From NCBI GenBank assembly GCA_024509875.1, contig JAMPIV010012246.1, positions 186,001 through 250,000 of the forward strand: a DNA stretch of 64,000 bases, given 5' to 3'. Numbering within the stretch: the stretch's first letter is position 1; the number at the start of each line of letters is the position of its first letter. The notes below the pieces were generated by a model. That model was not told where the DNA came from. It saw nothing but the letters and a program-made list of their open reading frames with translations, and made no database searches. Source of the stretch: Oreohelix idahoensis. Taxonomy: Eukaryota > Mollusca > Gastropoda > Stylommatophora > Oreohelicidae. Of this stretch, positions 10,385-21,214 are shown one piece after another. The position numbers and the translations under genes were made by a program.

Positions 10385-12586
10385 TGTAGTGGTATTGATG
10401 GTATTGTATGATGGTGTTCTTACTACATGTAAATTGTATGAGGCCAGCTGTGAAGGCTCCTGAGATAAAATGTATTTGAGAATTGTCAGAGGCCTTTCTT
10501 GCTACCACTACGACCTCACACTTACTTTTTTTTTTCTTAATGAATGTGGCTACGTAAAGTGTCTAGGGTAATGATGTGTAATGTGGTGTGTTAGTTATAA
10601 ATACACCCACAGACATTTAAGAAGACTAATAAGATTAACAAGTGTTAAAATACACTGAACTAACTCACGTGTATAAGGTTTTTGATATAATTATATTACA
10701 TTTATTTGTTCTGGATCAAGTTTTATTTTGACCAGAACTTGTTTTAAAAGAAGGATTTAAAATTTATGAAAATTATGCATGGAATGTTACATAATAAATA
10801 CAAAAGTGTACATATTTAAGTACTAGAATAGTTAGTTTTATTCAAATGTTCTGGTAGTCAGCTACTAGGGAGGATATGTATTGTCTGTGCTGTTGGGGTG
10901 GTCTCATCACACCTGTCTATATTGACTACACCGTGTCCAGAAACTGGTGGGAATTTTTATGGGGATATTAGTCACTACCAATATTGGTGAATGTCCAGCA
11001 GACCAGAGGCTCACTCATCTTTTTGTAGCTCTGGTGCTGAAAACTTGCGGTCCCACCTCTCCGTGCTGGCGGACAATAATGGTGGTCTCTGTCACAAGAA
11101 CTGCACAGATACACTCGAGTAAAGTCACCCACCGGATAGACTCTGCTTTGTTGTCGATAGAAAACTCACAGCTCTGCAATCAAAGTATGGGCTATGTGTC
11201 AAAATCTATTCTATACCCACGTCTGGACACCACACTGACACAACAACCACATCATACAGACAGGTCAGATCTCTCTGACCAAACAGCACAGTTACCATGG
11301 TGGGTTTACCTCAGATAGATCCTCCCAGACTATAGATTCTGAAAAATATTTATTAGTTGTTGGCCCTAAAAGAAGATAGGTAATCTGTTTCAACGGTTGA
11401 TATATCTTGCATAATCCTTGCTGTAGTTTATGTACCTTGTTGGGCCCTAGACCCTGACTTGGGCGGGGGGTCTAGAGCAAATCCCTACTGGTTTGTAAGG
11501 CTATATTATGATATGGCAGTATCAAATCACTCGAACATGAAACAATATTCAAAATATATAAAGAAATAATTTCAATCTTACCAGATTAAGAATACATAAC
11601 ACAGAATTGCTAGCAAAACTCAGCTGAGCTGCTGGCTATAGTATGGCGTCCCTAAATTTATTCACTGTCTTTCATATGGGAACACACCACACTTTAAAAT
11701 CTGTGTCTAACACTGAACAATTATTGAAGAATGACCCCAAATGCGCTCTGAGCGCTAATGATATGCTTGTCTGTGGCCAATCACTGCCTAGTTGTACTTT
11801 AAATTTCAAATTTCTACACTAAAGTCATTTCAGTCATGCTTCAGTCAAGTATGGATGGTTATCTGTTAGTCTGTCCGTCTCTACTTGTGTTTCTAAAAAA
11901 AATGTGCTTGATTTTTGAAGCAACCTTTCTCTCCCCTTAAAATTTTGTCGTAAAAAGTTATATTTAGACACAGCTACCGCTCAAAAACCCTCTCCTCCAT
12001 AATAAGTAACTTTGAACACTTGCGTCCCCAAGGTCGTGTTTTGGGTGCAAATAACGACACTTTTTATTCAAGGCAGTCTGTCGATGTTGTAAACTACACT
12101 GTCTTTTGTCATTATCTTCAATATTATCTATCCGTTTGTAAAATTAAGAACATATTAGTTCACTGCTCAGAATAGGCCATCTGGCCAGCTAATTTTTATA
12201 TTCCTAGCATTAATATTAAGAAAATTTACTTTTTAAATTTTTGTAATATTCCTAACATCTGCGTTCTTCCGCTCAAATTCAAATCAAGCGCTTGGTATCG
12301 CAAAACGTCCAATTCCGTACCTCGTGTCAATTTGGGGGACTTGAATTTTTACTTTCCTCCATCCCCCCCCCAATTGCGTCTCTTTAGCCTTGCTACGCAA
12401 TCTTTCCAGTCATATTTTTTCCTTTTTGATCCTCCGTTTCCCTCCTGTCTAGCAAGTCAATTTTATGGAGGGTGATGACCCGCGGTCTAGGCGATCATGT
12501 ACATCAGCAGCCTACGCATTATGTTTTTATCCTTAAATGTTATCTTTTGAGTATTTTACCGTTGTATCTCTGTCAATTTCACTACA
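10385..12586 (-). repeat. Element B 5' LTR (2202 bp)
   Basis: A direct repeat of 3424-5630. It should carry the promoter for the gag-pol transcript, which would run leftward from inside it. I could not place a TATA box or polyadenylation signal with confidence. Confidence 0.93.
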
Positions 12587-12926
12587 AATACATATTGTTA
12601 TTTGAAAGTTATCAGTGCCTCCTTTAAGATATTCTCATAGAGTGTTATATGTATGTGAGTGTCACAGTGTTGTCAAGAGTAGTGGATTACATTAAATTGT
12701 TTATCTGTCTGTTGTTGTGACTTACACTTCATCATACACATACCCTAGACACATAACGTAGCATCACACTATTCCAGAATAATTCTGACTGAGATATATA
12801 GATATGTGGTAGCAAGTAAGGTTATCTATAATACACTACTCTTAATAGATATAGATACCTTCACAGCTGATCTCAGTCAGTACACTAAGTTCCCTATAAG
12901 TATTTATAACATCCCACTTCACCACA
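12587..12926 (+). repeat. Element A 3' LTR, second segment
   Basis: The segment begins with the second AATAC copy (12587-12591), continues the sequence interrupted at 3423, and ends CTTCACCACA at 12926. The uninterrupted order is visible in element C near 43965-43980 on the other strand, which confirms that B inserted into a pre-existing LTR. Confidence 0.85.
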
Positions 12927-12984
12927 CGTGTTAAAGTTCTTCATTATATTTCACGTTGATTTTCTGTGTTAATTGAATAGCGTA

Positions 12985-13310
12985 TTAACTCTTAAAGGCC
13001 GGAACGACGCTGGTAGCGTACATCCGCAAAACCCCTCGAAGCCGAAACGACGTTGGGAACGTCACTTTTGTGTTCCGTGAAATTTGTTCCGTATTTTTGT
13101 TATGACTCATAACTGAATACTATATGTAGAATATCACTAAAAATCCTTCATATTCTAATTCTACATTCATTTATCTTTACTGTGATGTATAATATGTGTG
13201 TCTTTGTTGTGTAGTAATTCAGAAACTTTAGAATTTATAAAGGTACTGCTTTAAGGTACAAAAATAATTCTGGCAAAACTCGTGAAAAAATTCCGGCCTG
13301 CAAGAGTTAA
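12985..13310. mobile_element. piggyBac-like MITE 1 with TTAA target duplication
   Basis: TTAA occurs at 12985-12988 and 13307-13310. The 318 bp between them start CTCTTAAAGGCCGGAA and end TTCCGGCCTGCAAGAG, inverted repeats matching at 14 of 16 positions. Just inside the left end is a small palindrome (ACGCTGGTAGCGT). There is no coding capacity. TTAA duplication is the hallmark of piggyBac transposases, so this is most likely a non-autonomous piggyBac derivative. It lies 58 bp beyond the end of element A. Confidence 0.7.
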
Positions 13311-14592
13311 GTAACATATAGCTAATGTTTCCAGCTGTAACGTAAATTTAATTACTTGCTATTTCCCAGAAAGAGATGCTTTAATTAACTAATAAGACGC
13401 TAGGTGATCGATAAATGACGGAATATATATATATTTCTAATTCATTATGTGTAATTTTATAAATGACTAGGGTTTATATCACGTGTTACAAGCGATAAAA
13501 TAAGCTAGACACTTGTGGTTTCTAATATAATTTAATAACGGAGTGGTTAAGAGGTCTTGCCTTAACGCGTGTTAGTATAGGATATTTATATTGTGGTAAA
13601 AATGTTTGTATTTCTTCCTAAATCTAGGCTCGGTAAAAAAACCAACGTACTAGCGGTCTTATAAACTATCCAGATATATTGTTGTACTATTGAATCTGTG
13701 ATTTGTGACCTGTGCGGTCCACTTTCTTCACTCGTGAGAGAGACCCATCCAGAAAAACAATAAACATAATATTAACTGGACCTGAACATTACCAGATTTT
13801 TTTTATATCAATCTCATCAGCCCGCTGTGGCAAAATATATAGATATATCAATTTATCTGACCTATGACAGTAGTTCCACTGGGATTATACTCAAGAGAAT
13901 TCACTGTTCATACTCGGCCATCAACTCAGTGATCAGCCGATAATTATTATCATTAACATTACATAACGTAACAGATTGTCTCAGCAACCAGATGCTAGAC
14001 AACACCGGAACCATATACTTTTTTTCTTTCTATGACGGTGACCACCACGAATACAACTTATCCCAACCAACTAAATGCAGTGATACAGGAGTTATCCAGG
14101 AAACCAATTCGGTGACTCCCTTTGAAACTAGCTCAGCACTAAGGATAGTTTGGGGCTGGAGTTGGCAAATAATCCGACACTGTAGGGTCATAGTACTTGT
14201 TAGTGTTTATTTCCAAGGAATATCTGAGACAACTATTGGGTAAGCGAGTATGCGTGTGGCCACAGTATGAATGAGTGAATGAACCAAAAGAGAGAAACAT
14301 ATTTTTCTTTTGTTACCACTATCATACAAATCTTCTTTTTGTTTCTCACTAACCTGAATATTTACGGGATAGCTTAATTAGGAACTTGTTCTTTTCCCTT
14401 ACTGACTATTCCATACCCTTATTGTTAACTTTTGATCTTTTGGGTTAATTAACCTCTGTTGGGATCTTCTTTTCTTTTTCCTTTACCAGAGGGGAGGACC
14501 TATTGGGTTAATTTCCTTCGTCTGTAAACCATGCTTTATTGATGTATATGCTTGATGTTGTGAATTTCTAGTGATAATAAACTTAATAAACC
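13311..14592. other. A+T-rich intergenic stretch, no feature recognised
   Basis: There are short TA runs near 13425 and a T-run near 13798. The 83-codon open frame at 13992-14243 shows no domain, and its composition is like the surroundings. I do not call a gene here. Confidence 0.5.
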
Positions 14593-14886
14593 TTAACTCT
14601 TTAAGCCCCAAGAGCCAGTATACTGTACTTCCCGCTAGACCCATTTGGCCCAAGAGCCAGTATACTGGCTTTCGTATCTCTTGATCCTTTCTAGGGCTGT
14701 TTTCTAATTTTGACAACTCAAAAACGCTATCTTCTTAAAGTATAGCCATCCATTATGGACTTTTGTTATTTATGAATATGAACATTTAAAAAAAATTATT
14801 TCCAAACAAAAACAATAAAAACATACTGGTATGGCCATTTTTGTTAGGGCCAAACCCACCTTTTTGCTTGGGACTGAAAGAGTTAA
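14593..14886. mobile_element. piggyBac-like MITE 2 with TTAA target duplication
   Basis: TTAA at 14593-14596 and 14883-14886 flank 286 bp beginning CTCTTTAAGCCCCAAG and ending CTTGGGACTGAAAGAG, inverted repeats matching at 13 of 16. The sequence AGCCAGTATACTGGCT inside the left end is a perfect 16-base palindrome. The ends share the CTCTT start with MITE 1 at 12985, so the two are probably related families using the same transposase. It has no coding capacity. Confidence 0.68.
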
Positions 14887-15361
14887 GTTACGGTGTTGGT
14901 CAACCCCTACCCATATCTGCTATCCACAGTTTGTTTTCACGTTTGTGCGTATTTGTCACAGAATTGTGTGTTTGTGGATGCAGTGTAACTTGTATTTTGT
15001 ATAAGGAAAGAAAGAGCGTCTGATTAAAATATAGTCGTAAAGATAGGTTGGATCAGAGAAACTACTCACTCCAGAGACTGTTCTTCCTCTTACACTATCA
15101 CCCTCGTGAGAAAAAAACTATTTCTTACACCTTACTCTCACATAGTTACCACTATCACCTCCGCTCGGACGGGACCATAAATATCTCAGACCTATCTTGT
15201 AAAAATGTACGACATTATGGTTAAACAAGGCTGCTGGGTTCGTCGCTCTGTCGCAGCCAATACCAAATTGAGGAGTTTGCACATTTGGGTAGATTGAAGC
15301 GTGGCCTGACGATGTTTCGATCCAGAAATAGTGCCGCAAGAGGAAAGCGCTCCATGTATCT
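14887..15361. other. Intergenic, no feature recognised
   Basis: I see no repeat or coding signal. Short open frames at 14841-15023 (plus) and 15118-15339 (minus) have no recognisable domain. Confidence 0.4.
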
Positions 15362-15450
15362 AACCCTGGGTATACCAGAACAAGACCCGCCTTGTAATGC
15401 TATCTACGCTGTTTCTCTATGTGTGATCCTTATCCATCGCTAGTATCTTC
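15362..15450 (-). pseudogene. Degraded LINE C-terminal fragment
   Basis: The plus-strand text around CCAGAACAAGACCCGCCTTG, followed by TGTAATGCTATC and CTTATCCATCGC, parallels the 3' coding end of the full-length LINE near 21388-21475, with substitutions and small indels. It would encode the terminal RRWRWIGHTLRKP-type segment on the minus strand but is too decayed to translate cleanly. Confidence 0.55.
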
Positions 15451-16152
15451 TTAGTTGTTGCATAAATAGTGAATAAATCCCAGGCAAATTAAAACAGCTA
15501 ATCCGCATATTTCTTTTTTTTTTTTTTTCAGGTGGTCGAGTCTATGAAGAAAAGAAGGGGTGCTAACGTCAGGAACTAACGAAGATGTATTGTAACGATA
15601 TCTGTTCGGCCGTATGGACAAGCCATCCTGAGTCTATGAAGAAAAGAATTGTTCAAATTTCGGAAGTTCATCATCTACCGCTGTGTAATGTTGATGTTTT
15701 CTGTGTGTGTTGTTAAAATGGTGTACCAGTTTGTTACTGACAAATTCCGAAAGCGTTCTTGTTCTTCGCCTGATCGCCCGCCCCATGTTTTGTTTGGTAA
15801 CGAAAGTTCATAAAGGTTCAAGTTACTACCCTGGGCGTGTGCATTTGAAGAAGTGACATTGACCGGGACTTTTACTGAATAACCTGAACGGTTCCTGAGA
15901 TAAACCCTCTGTGGATGGGAAGGAGCGAAGCTCCTGACCTGGTTGGAAGGAAAGTCCACAGGCTCCCCAGCCTCGCAATGACATGTTTGATAACTCTCGT
16001 TTTTCTAGCCATCACATAGATAAGTGCATATTTCACACCGTTGATAAATGTCATTCTTTATGTCTTAGTGATGGAATGAATGTTTGTATGTACTCGTCTG
16101 CTTGATGAGAGTAAGTGGTCAACCCAAACCTAGACACAGTGTGGGTTAACAG
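15451..16152. other. Intergenic with a T-run and a short internal duplication
   Basis: There is a T-rich run at about 15511-15528. The phrase GAGTCTATGAAGAAAAGAA occurs twice, near 15538 and 15630, about 90 bp apart. No gene is recognised. Confidence 0.4.
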
Positions 16153-16395
16153 GTCGCCTTGTCCGGAACGTGTTGAGGCCCTGGCAAGGGATGTTGACGT
16201 TGAGTTGAGTATGAATGTCAGTAACGCGAATGGAATGAATGGTTCTGTGGAGTTGACAAGTTGGTAACAATGCACTCATACCCTCACGGCTGGAAGTCAA
16301 TTATAGCTGGAACTACTGTAAACGTTTTTAGACAGTTTAATGGCACACACTCTGACAGCACGGTTGACAGTCATTGGAATAGGCTGACACAGTAA
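16153..16395. repeat. Diverged interspersed repeat, copy 1 (partner at 62318)
   Basis: About 240 bp align by eye to 62318-62560. Shared landmarks include TCTTGTCC/CCTTGTCC followed by GGAACGTG, ATGAATGTCAG then AACGCGAATGG, GAGTTGACA(A/G)(G)TTGGTA, CACTCATAC and TTTAATGG(C/G)ACACAC. The copies have clearly diverged. The similarity seems to continue weakly to about 17080 (GTAAAG before TATATATATT). It may be an old LTR or DNA-transposon piece. Confidence 0.5.
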
Positions 16396-17589
16396 ATCAT
16401 TGGATACTTGACAAATGGATGGCAACATCAATTTGGCAATCTCATAGCATGTAAATATAATTGAACGATAGTAGCAAATATATAGTTCTGATTGTCTATC
16501 GTCTCATATCTCCACTGACTAATCGCATCAGTTTGAGTTAACAATAATAATGGTCATCACAATGCTCCCTTACAGACCCTCTGCTGACTACGTCTTTCAG
16601 GCTAAGTCTTTTAGGCTTTAACTTCAACAGGGTCTTTTTTTTTAAAGTTGACAATCTCAAATAACAAAGAATGGACTTCAATACAATGTAAGTCTTGGTA
16701 TCGCCATCAGGTAATAAGATATATCTGTTCTCTGACTGACAATTCAAACAGACCAACAGTGGGGTTCAAAATGGCGCTGGTCCCAGTGAGCGGCGTTCAT
16801 CCAAAAGATATCCTCACTACAAATGAAAGCTCCGTTCATTTGCTCAACTAATATCTTGGTTTTTCCATACCCATAAGAAATGTTACATATGTCCACTCAC
16901 AGTGTTGCTAGTACAGGAATCGTCTACATACGATCCATCAAATATATAAAGATGATATAACATCTATGATGTCGTTAGGCCTAGGTAAAGTTTTAGAAAA
17001 TGTTACTTCTTTACCATAAGTTCAGAAAATACTAGTAACTAGCACACGCCATTCCCTCGGCGTAAAGTATATATATTCTGGGAGAAGTATCGACCATCAT
17101 GGTCTACTAAGAGAAACTCCTCTTTTTCCCAGAATCAATCACAATGACGAAAAACTTTGGACTCCCTTTTGTCCGACAGCCTTCAAGATTCGTCCATCAT
17201 CACGGAAGAGCCAACGACGACTAATCGTCTCATTGGGCATGCGCTAATGTTAACCTTTCAACTATATTCAAGTATGGCGACTACATATTTACTTTCACTC
17301 GAAGCAAAAAATGAATATTCGCCCTTTGACTAGAGTTCTAATCTTAGACCCAAAATATTATTACCAAATATTTACAAACATAACAAGTATACAAACAAAT
17401 AAATATCTTCCTATATATATATATTTCTATATTCATTGCCACCAGTAATCTGTTGGTAACAATGTCATTGGGCCGAAGGGCTGAAAGCCCAAGTGCCGCT
17501 GGTTAAGGAAAACAAAAATGTAAGCAAGACACTATCAAAACGAATAACTACACCACATTCACAAGATTTCTGCATTCACATGATTTTTT
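16396..17589. other. Intergenic, possibly a continuation of the diverged repeat
   Basis: There is only weak similarity to 62690-62900 and no coding signal. A short hairpin (GGGCTGAAAGCCC) lies near 17478. Confidence 0.35.
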
Positions 17590-17875
17590 GTGTTTCTCCT
17601 TCGTCGTTAGCTCTTGAGCGAAAAATACGTTGTGTCGTAGTTTACAGCTGGGCTGCGATATCTGCTTCTCTCGGCCCGGCACATCCGATGTCAGGAAACA
17701 GTTTCATTCTGGTTTGCTTTCCTTAGCATCTGGCCGGCGTGATGCTGACTACATCACCCCTAGTGTGCCGATGGTCAAGAAAATGTGGGCCTAACACCAT
17801 ATTCCCAATATGCCTCAGTGGGTGTGTAACGGGATCCTTTACCTTTCCTTTCCTCTGGCTGTCCCTAGCCTACCT
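17590..17875 (-). repeat. SINE-like repeat sharing a conserved central core
   Basis: On the minus strand GCAGATATCGCAGC (near 17653-17666) with CATCCGATGTC on its other side matches the central part of the SINEs at 29257-29630 and 34241-34381, while the flanking parts differ. This suggests a SINE family whose members share a core but have different heads or tails. The boundaries are uncertain, and the right edge abuts a TA microsatellite. Confidence 0.5.
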
Positions 17876-17893
17876 GCTATATATATATATATA
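17876..17893. repeat. (TA)n microsatellite, left flank of a LINE insertion
   Basis: An alternating TA run lies immediately before the LINE fragment and is matched by another TA run at 18850-18866. This is consistent with insertion of the LINE into a TA repeat. Confidence 0.6.
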
Positions 17894-18850
17894 GGGAGAA
17901 ACATCAGAATGGTTTGAAGTACAGAAAGGAGTAAGACAAGGCTGTACCCTTTCCCCTTACCTGTTTAACATTTATGCCGAGAATATCATGAGAAACGTAA
18001 GAGATGACCAAGAACTCACAGAGTTTAACCCATTTAACATCGGCGGGTACCAGATTCCGGAAATCAGATATGCTGACGACACAGTCCTCCTATCGACCAA
18101 CCCAGAAGGACTTGTACAATTAATTCTGTCCACCAAAAAACACAGCGAGGCCCAGAATCTATACCTAAACATCAAGAAGACCAAAGTATTGACAACAGAC
18201 AAAGTAAAGACCAAACCAGAAATTGAAATTGATAACGAAGAACTGGAAGGTGTTAATGAATTCAAATACTTAGGATCAGTCATCAACAGCTCTGTGGACT
18301 GTGCAGTAGAAATTAAAAGAAGACTTGCAATTGCTTCACATTAACTAATACAGATGAAAAATCTATGACAAGGCACAAGCAAAGAAACAAAGTTACAACT
18401 GATCAGAGCATGTATATTCCCAGTAGCAACATACGGCTGCGAGACTTGGACACTCAATAAAACAGTTGCAAAAAAGATTACATCATTCGAAATGAAATGC
18501 TACAGAAGGATGTTGAGAATACCCTGGACAGAAAAAAAAGACCAACAGAGAAGTACTGCACTCACTAAACGTACAGGAACATTGGCTCCTAAATACCATC
18601 GCAATAAGGAAGCTGAAATTTTTCGGTCATATAAAAAGACATAATAGTCTGGAAAAAACAGTGATGGAAGGCATGGTCCCTGGAAAAAGGGGAAGGGGTC
18701 GACCTAGACGACGGTGGACCAAGGACATCACAGAGAGTCTGAACTTGTCTTTGGCTGATGCAGGTCGACTTGCCCACACTCGTGATGCGTTCAGAGCAGC
18801 TGTGATGGAGACAACGTTCTGGAAAGAATACGTCACATGATGATGATGAC
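17894..18850 (+). pseudogene. 5'-truncated LINE: reverse transcriptase fragment and C-terminal domain
   Basis: From 17895 a frame reads into RT motifs KGVRQGCTLSPYLFN and RYADDTVLLS (YADD catalytic motif near 18069) and continues to a stop at 18342-18344. A shifted frame then carries TYGCETWTLN, the KRGRGRPRRRWTKDI block near 18690 and a stop at about 18840. In-frame stops and at least one frameshift show it is dead. It ends with a short ATG/TGA repeat (18836-18849), typical of a LINE tail, and is flanked by TA microsatellites. The 5' part, with endonuclease and early RT, is missing, as in most LINE copies. Confidence 0.85.
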
Positions 18851-19017
18851 ATATATATATATATACAGGGTGTTACAACAGGAAGCAATCTGATCATCAG
18901 AATGTTGGATAAGTGTTTCAGCCCTTTATATTATTTACATTCTGAGAGGGGTGGGCCCACGTGGGTCATGACTCCCAAGTGTCCTGGTGTTATCTTTGCT
19001 GCCAGATTGAGGCAATC

Positions 19018-19197
19018 ATGAAAGTAACCATTATATTGTACATAATTATTGTCCTGACTTCCATAGCCCGTTGCGGTTGCTCTCCAGCCAACATGATGTC
19101 CGTTCCGCCGTTTCACCGAGTACCATCGTTCTTGACTGTCCTTTCACACCCAATAGTTTCAGCAGATCATAGACTGAGGCAGTCATCAGATCTCTAG
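19018..19197 (+). CDS. Possible small secreted peptide (59 codons), unproven
   Basis: The frame starts at ATG 19018. The first 20 or so residues are a basic start, a hydrophobic run (IILYIIIVLTSIA) and a small-residue cysteine stretch, the shape of a signal peptide. The rest is 35-40 residues with few distinctive features, ending at TAG 19195-19197. I recognise no family. It lies between two LINE fragments with no visible promoter, splice context or homologue, so it may be a chance frame. Confidence 0.15.
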   Translation: MKVTIILYIIIVLTSIARCGCSPANMMSVPPFHRVPSFLTVLSHPIVSADHRLRQSSDL

Positions 19198-19261
19198 CCA
19201 CCTACCTCTACAGCTATACTTAGCTGTGAACCCGTCATGTATCAAGTCCATGACCTAATCG

Positions 19262-19640
19262 TTATACTTAGCCAATGTGAACAAATGTCTTAGAAAACTC
19301 ATGAACATCAGTTGGAAAGAATTCAAGACTAATCGACAAATAAGAGAAGACTCTAGGCAGAAATATGTCTCCGACGAATGCAAAACAACAGAATACCACT
19401 ACAGGCGCTCACTTGGGTTCCTGAGGGTAAGAGGAAAAAAGGAAGACCAAAAGAAACACTCAGAAGAACAATAATAAGAGAAGGAAGAACGTTGGGCCTA
19501 AATAATGTGCAAGAGTTAAGAGGAGTGGCGTCACAACGAACAACCTGGAGAGCAATGCGCCGTGTTTTTCTAAAGAATGTTCACCGCTTACAGTCATTAA
19601 GTATTGTCGATGATTTTGTTGTTGTTTTAATCGACTAGTA
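19262..19640 (+). pseudogene. LINE C-terminal fragment
   Basis: Two overlapping frames together give the C-terminal end of an APE-type LINE protein: CLRKLMNISWKEFKTN (from 19283), then ALTWVPEGKRKKGRPKETLR (from about 19405) and a final segment with QRTTWRAMRR near 19535. A frameshift separates the halves. The RT core is absent, so it is a 5'-truncated dead copy of a family different from the one at 21203. Confidence 0.8.
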
Positions 19641-20249
19641 TATTTGTATTGTTGTCCCGAGTAGCTACCCCTGGGGTGGAGGTTCTCAAGGGGACAGATA
19701 AAAGGACTACTCCTCCCTCAGGCATGTCTAAGATGCGAGTAACACGAGATATTGAATGGGGCTAGTGGCCTTATCGTGTCAAACAAAACGTTACAGAAAC
19801 CATAACTACAAAATCACGTGATTGATTTGGTGCAGGATTCTCGTGGACCAGCCGTAGATGTGTGTCTCCGTGCTCCATAGGAAACAAAAAAGCTTTTTCT
19901 GTCAGTAACGCTAAGGGATGCAACTTTGGTTAAAAGTTAGACATTAATTGTATTGTTTCCCTTATATGTACTCTCCCGAAAATAGTAACACTCGACAAAG
20001 AAAAGCGCAAATGACGATGTGCACAAAAATATTTATAGAATGTGTGATTCCCGTAAACACACATTGGGATCCTCGCTGCTGCTACGTAGTTCGTGTACTG
20101 TGGTGATGCACAGTGATTTAAAGAAAAATACTTTTGAATAAGTAAAATTGCCGTTAGGTATTGATGCTTTTGAATTTAATTCCCGTCTTATGACGGGCTT
20201 TTACACTAGTGGTGCTAATATTGTTTCCGTGTCTAGCTTTGATTTCAAA
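19641..20249. other. Intergenic, no feature recognised
   Basis: There are no repeats or coding signals I can support. Confidence 0.4.
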
Positions 20250-20395
20250 TGTATACAGCACGGTTATAGAGTCATATATAGCACGGTTATTGACTCATAT
20301 TCAGCACGGTTATAGAGTCATATACAGCACGGTTATTGAGTCATTCGTCAATAGCAATTTCCTTTGCACTCCATACGGAGTATTGAGTCATAACT
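20250..20395. repeat. Short tandem repeat (CAGCACGGTTAT-AGAGTCATA units)
   Basis: Around four copies of a 22-25 bp unit containing AGCACGGTTAT followed by GAGTCATA or GACTCATA run through 20257-20345. A further GAGTCATAA appears near 20384. It is a local minisatellite. Confidence 0.7.
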
Positions 20396-21190
20396 GAAGC
20401 TGGTTTCCTGCAGGAAGCCTACACCAAGCAGGCACATGCTCTTGTAGCAGTAGTATCTGAAGCAATCTCTTTTACATGATGAGATTCCAGCTCCATGCAC
20501 CATTTCGAATTAGTCGACTTGTACAATATGCCTGAAGGATGCAATAGTTCTCTATTATTTTTTTATCCATTCATAGACCCTCAGGACCTAAACCAGGCTT
20601 ATAAAGTCATTATAAACTGGAATAACTCTGAACGCTGTAAACGGCATAAAAACATAATTTATAAAGTTAAAACTGTTGTCTGCTCATCAAAACCACCTCG
20701 AAGGCCAAGGTCACAAATACAACTCGCTAAGTAGCAACTGGAGAATGCTCTCAACCAGCTGGGAAATCACATTGGACGATGTGTTACTAAAGATGGTGGG
20801 TATGTTGAATCCTAAAAATGGAAAATGTATTGTGTTAAAACTTAATGAATTTGCTTTCTAATGTCAGTTACAGTATACTTCTTATAAGAGTACATTCAAA
20901 GTTATCAAAGTTTAAAGTTACACATGACTTTATAACCACCTTGTATGGTGTGTGTTTCTGTTTTTATTTTAAATTTCATTTTTAAAGAATATCTTTAATT
21001 TATTTACTTGAATTTATATTGTCTCAGTGAGTAATCTTATTCCAGGAATGACATTCAAAAGTAAAGAAATGTCATATTGTTTTGTTTTGTTTTTTCATCG
21101 TGATAAAATATTCTTGTTCTTTTTTTTTTTTTTTTTTTCGTGTGTGTGATCTCCTCTATTGTTTCGTTATGACCGGATACCATAGTTTGT
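20396..21190. other. Intergenic up to a T-run, no gene recognised
   Basis: The frames at 20495-20734 and 20676-20861 show no domain. A T-run of about 20 lies at 21119-21138. Confidence 0.4.
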
Positions 21191-21214
21191 GATGAAGAAC
21201 GTTCATTCATTCAT

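Larger units (their letters stand above)
3424..12586 (-). mobile_element. Element B: complete Gmr1-type Ty3/gypsy retrotransposon with 5-bp TSD
   Basis: This is a 9163-bp element on the minus strand. Its LTRs are 3424-5630 and 10385-12586, both bounded by TGTAGTG and CACTACA. It is flanked by the 5-bp duplication AATAC (3419-3423 and 12587-12591). In the minus direction it has 5' LTR, primer-binding site (10361-10379), a single gag-pol frame (10109-5718), polypurine tract (5643-5631) and 3' LTR. The two LTRs differ by only about ten single-base changes or homopolymer indels that I could spot, so the insertion is recent. The coding frame is uninterrupted, so this copy may be autonomous. It lies antisense inside the 3' LTR of element A. 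Confidence 0.93.
1..12926 (+). mobile_element. Element A: Gmr1-type Ty3/gypsy retrotransposon, 3' part, interrupted by element B
   Basis: The 3' portion of an LTR retrotransposon enters from the left edge. Visible parts are the end of pol (1-1673), a purine tract at 1730-1740, and a 3' LTR that starts TGTCATG at 1741. The LTR is split at 3423/12587 by element B and resumes to end in CACCACA at 12926. Alignment by eye to the LTRs of element C (43633-46060 and 50249-52553, opposite strand) shows the same family with scattered substitutions. Relative to C, the A LTR also lacks roughly 360 bp corresponding to about 44505-44870. The 5' half of A lies outside the window, so its own target duplication cannot be tested. 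Confidence 0.9.
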
